This document shows, piece by piece, positions 62,745-64,000 of a stretch of DNA of 64,000 bases; the stretch's first letter is position 1; each line of letters starts with the position of its first letter. The notes below the pieces were generated by a model, which saw nothing but the letters and a program-made list of their open reading frames with translations, searched no databases and was not told where the DNA came from. A program made the position numbers and the translations under genes. The DNA comes from Calliphora vicina (Eukaryota > Arthropoda > Insecta > Diptera > Calliphoridae), in contig NC_088781.1 of the NCBI RefSeq assembly GCF_958450345.1, forward strand, positions 30,233,857-30,297,856. The letters are read 5' to 3'.

Positions 62745-63060
62745 TTACCTACATAACAGTTATTTTAATATGTTCGTGTCCTCAGTGGAATTGGAATTGA
62801 CTAAAAAGGTTAGTCTAAAACACATCTCCTAGACAGTCCAATAACTGATTGCTGTTAAACAAACCTTCCACCAACTACTTTATGCTTATTGAAATAAGTC
62901 CAATGTTCCATATACGTGACATACGGAGACAGCAACTTGATTTCGAGAAATGGACCTATCAATTGACCTCCAAGGTCGTGCGATTTGAAAATTAGTGAAA
63001 AAATCTGTCTATAAGGGATACATTGACTACTTGTAAAACTACTGGGAACGGCAAACATAC

Positions 63061-63424
63061 AAATATGATCACAAATATTCAGTGAACAAAACAATAATAA
63101 TGATTAGTAACAAAAATCATAAGAATTAGTACAATTTTCAAATATATTGTACTAATTATTTAAATATTTATTGAAATTTAACATAGGTGAGATTTAACGA
63201 AAGAGTATTATACCAGAATCATACATACATCACTATTGCACAATATACTTTACAAATTATATTACATTATCAGTAGTAGCCAATTAAATACTAAGGAGAA
63301 GAAGTTACAGCCAAATTATGAATAAAAATTCCACGAGAATTTTTTCCTATTCAAATTCAATGTTAAAATTAAGAAAATGGAAAAAACTCCCGAGGAATTT
63401 TTATTCATAATTGGGCTGATAGAG
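63061..63424. other. Unassigned AT-rich DNA
   Basis: Nothing coding is seen. Inverted text ATTATGAATAAAAATTCCAC and TTTTTATTCATAATTGGGC (about 63316-63415) forms a short hairpin-like pair. Confidence 0.5.
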
Positions 63425-63605
63425 AAGTACTCATAAAGCGGAAACTAGAAAAAAACTCAAATAAAAAAATTACTCAAAATAATCACACATACGAATGTTG
63501 TTTTTGTTTTCACATAATTTTGTTTACTATTGCATTCTCACCAGTTATGTTTTTGACAACTGAGTTAGGTCTTTGACAGGAGTTTCCGATCTATATGTAT
63601 TTATC
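63425..63605. repeat. Repeat family C copy
   Basis: It begins near GCGGAAACTAGAAAAAAACTC and ends with CTGAGTTAGGTCTTTGACAG and GAGTTTCCGATCTAT. This pairs with the starts of the copies at 45875 and 29209, indicating that the family's ends are inverted repeats of about 45 bp. Confidence 0.65.
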
Positions 63606-63694
63606 TATGATACGGAGTATGCCAGGAATTAGTGATGGTATTTGTGGCAGAATTGCGCCTTTTTTGACACAATTGGCATTTTTAATGGCACTAT

Positions 63695-64000
63695 GGCACG
63701 GTCGATACTTTTTTGGTCGGCCACGTCCGACTACTGAGCAGATGAGCAAATCATTTCAAATTTCAATAATTTTAGCTATGACCAATTATTGAAATTTTAT
63801 TTGAATTCCAACTTTTTTATAAGATTTATGCTCGTTAATGTGATTTTCTGAAGTGAGCCTTGTATGGGAGCCATGACTATTATATGAGTGAGGTCGCGCG
63901 ATTTATTTCTATATGAAACGTATTTCTGTTGAATTTTACGTGGTTACCCACATTTTGAAGTGGATACCAAAGTGATTTGCGGAAGTTGGTAAATTATGGA
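63695..64000 (-). mobile_element. DINE-like family 2 element, diverged and cut by the window edge
   Basis: Recognisable pieces are GGTCGGCCACGTCCGACT (degraded 3' hairpin), TGAGCAAATCATTTC, AGCTATGACCAATTAT, and TTATGCTCGTTAATGTGATT near 63827-63846. These follow the order of the copy at 37205-37950. The 5' end lies beyond the window. Confidence 0.6.

Larger units (their letters stand above)
61736..63060. mobile_element. Composite element, family G, copy 2
   Basis: The left end reads TACCCTAGCAATTCTTAGTG and the right end ACTACTGGGAACGG. The interior matches copy 1 (15557-19530) through AGCTACGAGACTAG, CATGTCCTAA, ACCGTCTGATAGCTG and ATAAGGGATACATTGACTAC. It lacks the retrotransposon and Mutator-like insertions of copy 1, and instead carries a hAT insertion at 61968-62744. 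Confidence 0.6.

Overview
This window reads as repeat-rich, AT-rich, non-coding DNA from an insect, most probably a calyptrate fly. The evidence is the transposon mix: Mos1-like and rosa/DD41D-like mariners, DINE-1/Helentron-type elements with an internal GTCT/GTCC microsatellite, Helitrons ending in CTAG, hAT, Mutator-like, Transib-like and piggyBac-like elements. The species assignment is inference. I found no convincing host exon, tRNA or rRNA. Nearly every recognisable coding fragment is a broken transposon gene. The window is probably intergenic or a very long intron.

Layout. 1-4 kb: dispersed repeats and a foldback element. 4-9 kb: five nested layers, from outside in an IS630/Tc1-type element (4029-9009), a foldback element, a Transib-like element (4341-7943), a DINE-1/Helentron-type element (4723-7798), and a perfect TGTC array of about 2.3 kb. 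9-15 kb: short inverted-repeat elements, one flanked by TA. 15.5-19.5 kb: a composite element holding a reverse-transcriptase relic and a Mutator-like foldback with a perfect 9-bp target duplication. 21-28 kb: mariner relics in both orientations and a hAT relic. 30.6-32.5 kb: a hAT-type element containing a Helitron on the minus strand. 33-39 kb: a piggyBac-like remnant, DINE-like copies and foldback family D. 41-44 kb: chimeric mariner relics and a long foldback. 44-51 kb: a young hAT MITE, a Mos1-like mariner pseudogene, a LINE fragment and a second Helitron (5' end at 50480). 53.15-59.77 kb: a 114-bp satellite interrupted by one hAT element. 61.7-63.1 kb: a second copy of the 15.5-kb composite family with a hAT inside. 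The right end is a DINE-like fragment.

The most interesting observation links a transposon to the satellite. The Helitron at 31039-32223 carries about three tandem units of 111-113 bp just downstream of a helicase fragment. They are clearly homologous to the 114-bp satellite at 53-60 kb. The second Helitron copy lies upstream of the satellite on the same strand and in the same order: 5' end, helicase, tandem repeats. A Helitron internal repeat seeding a satellite array is the simplest reading. Because 114 is divisible by three, the satellite also carries long open frames of a 38-residue repeat, probably a by-product. No genes here work together as a pathway; the biology is of nested insertion, decay and tandem amplification.
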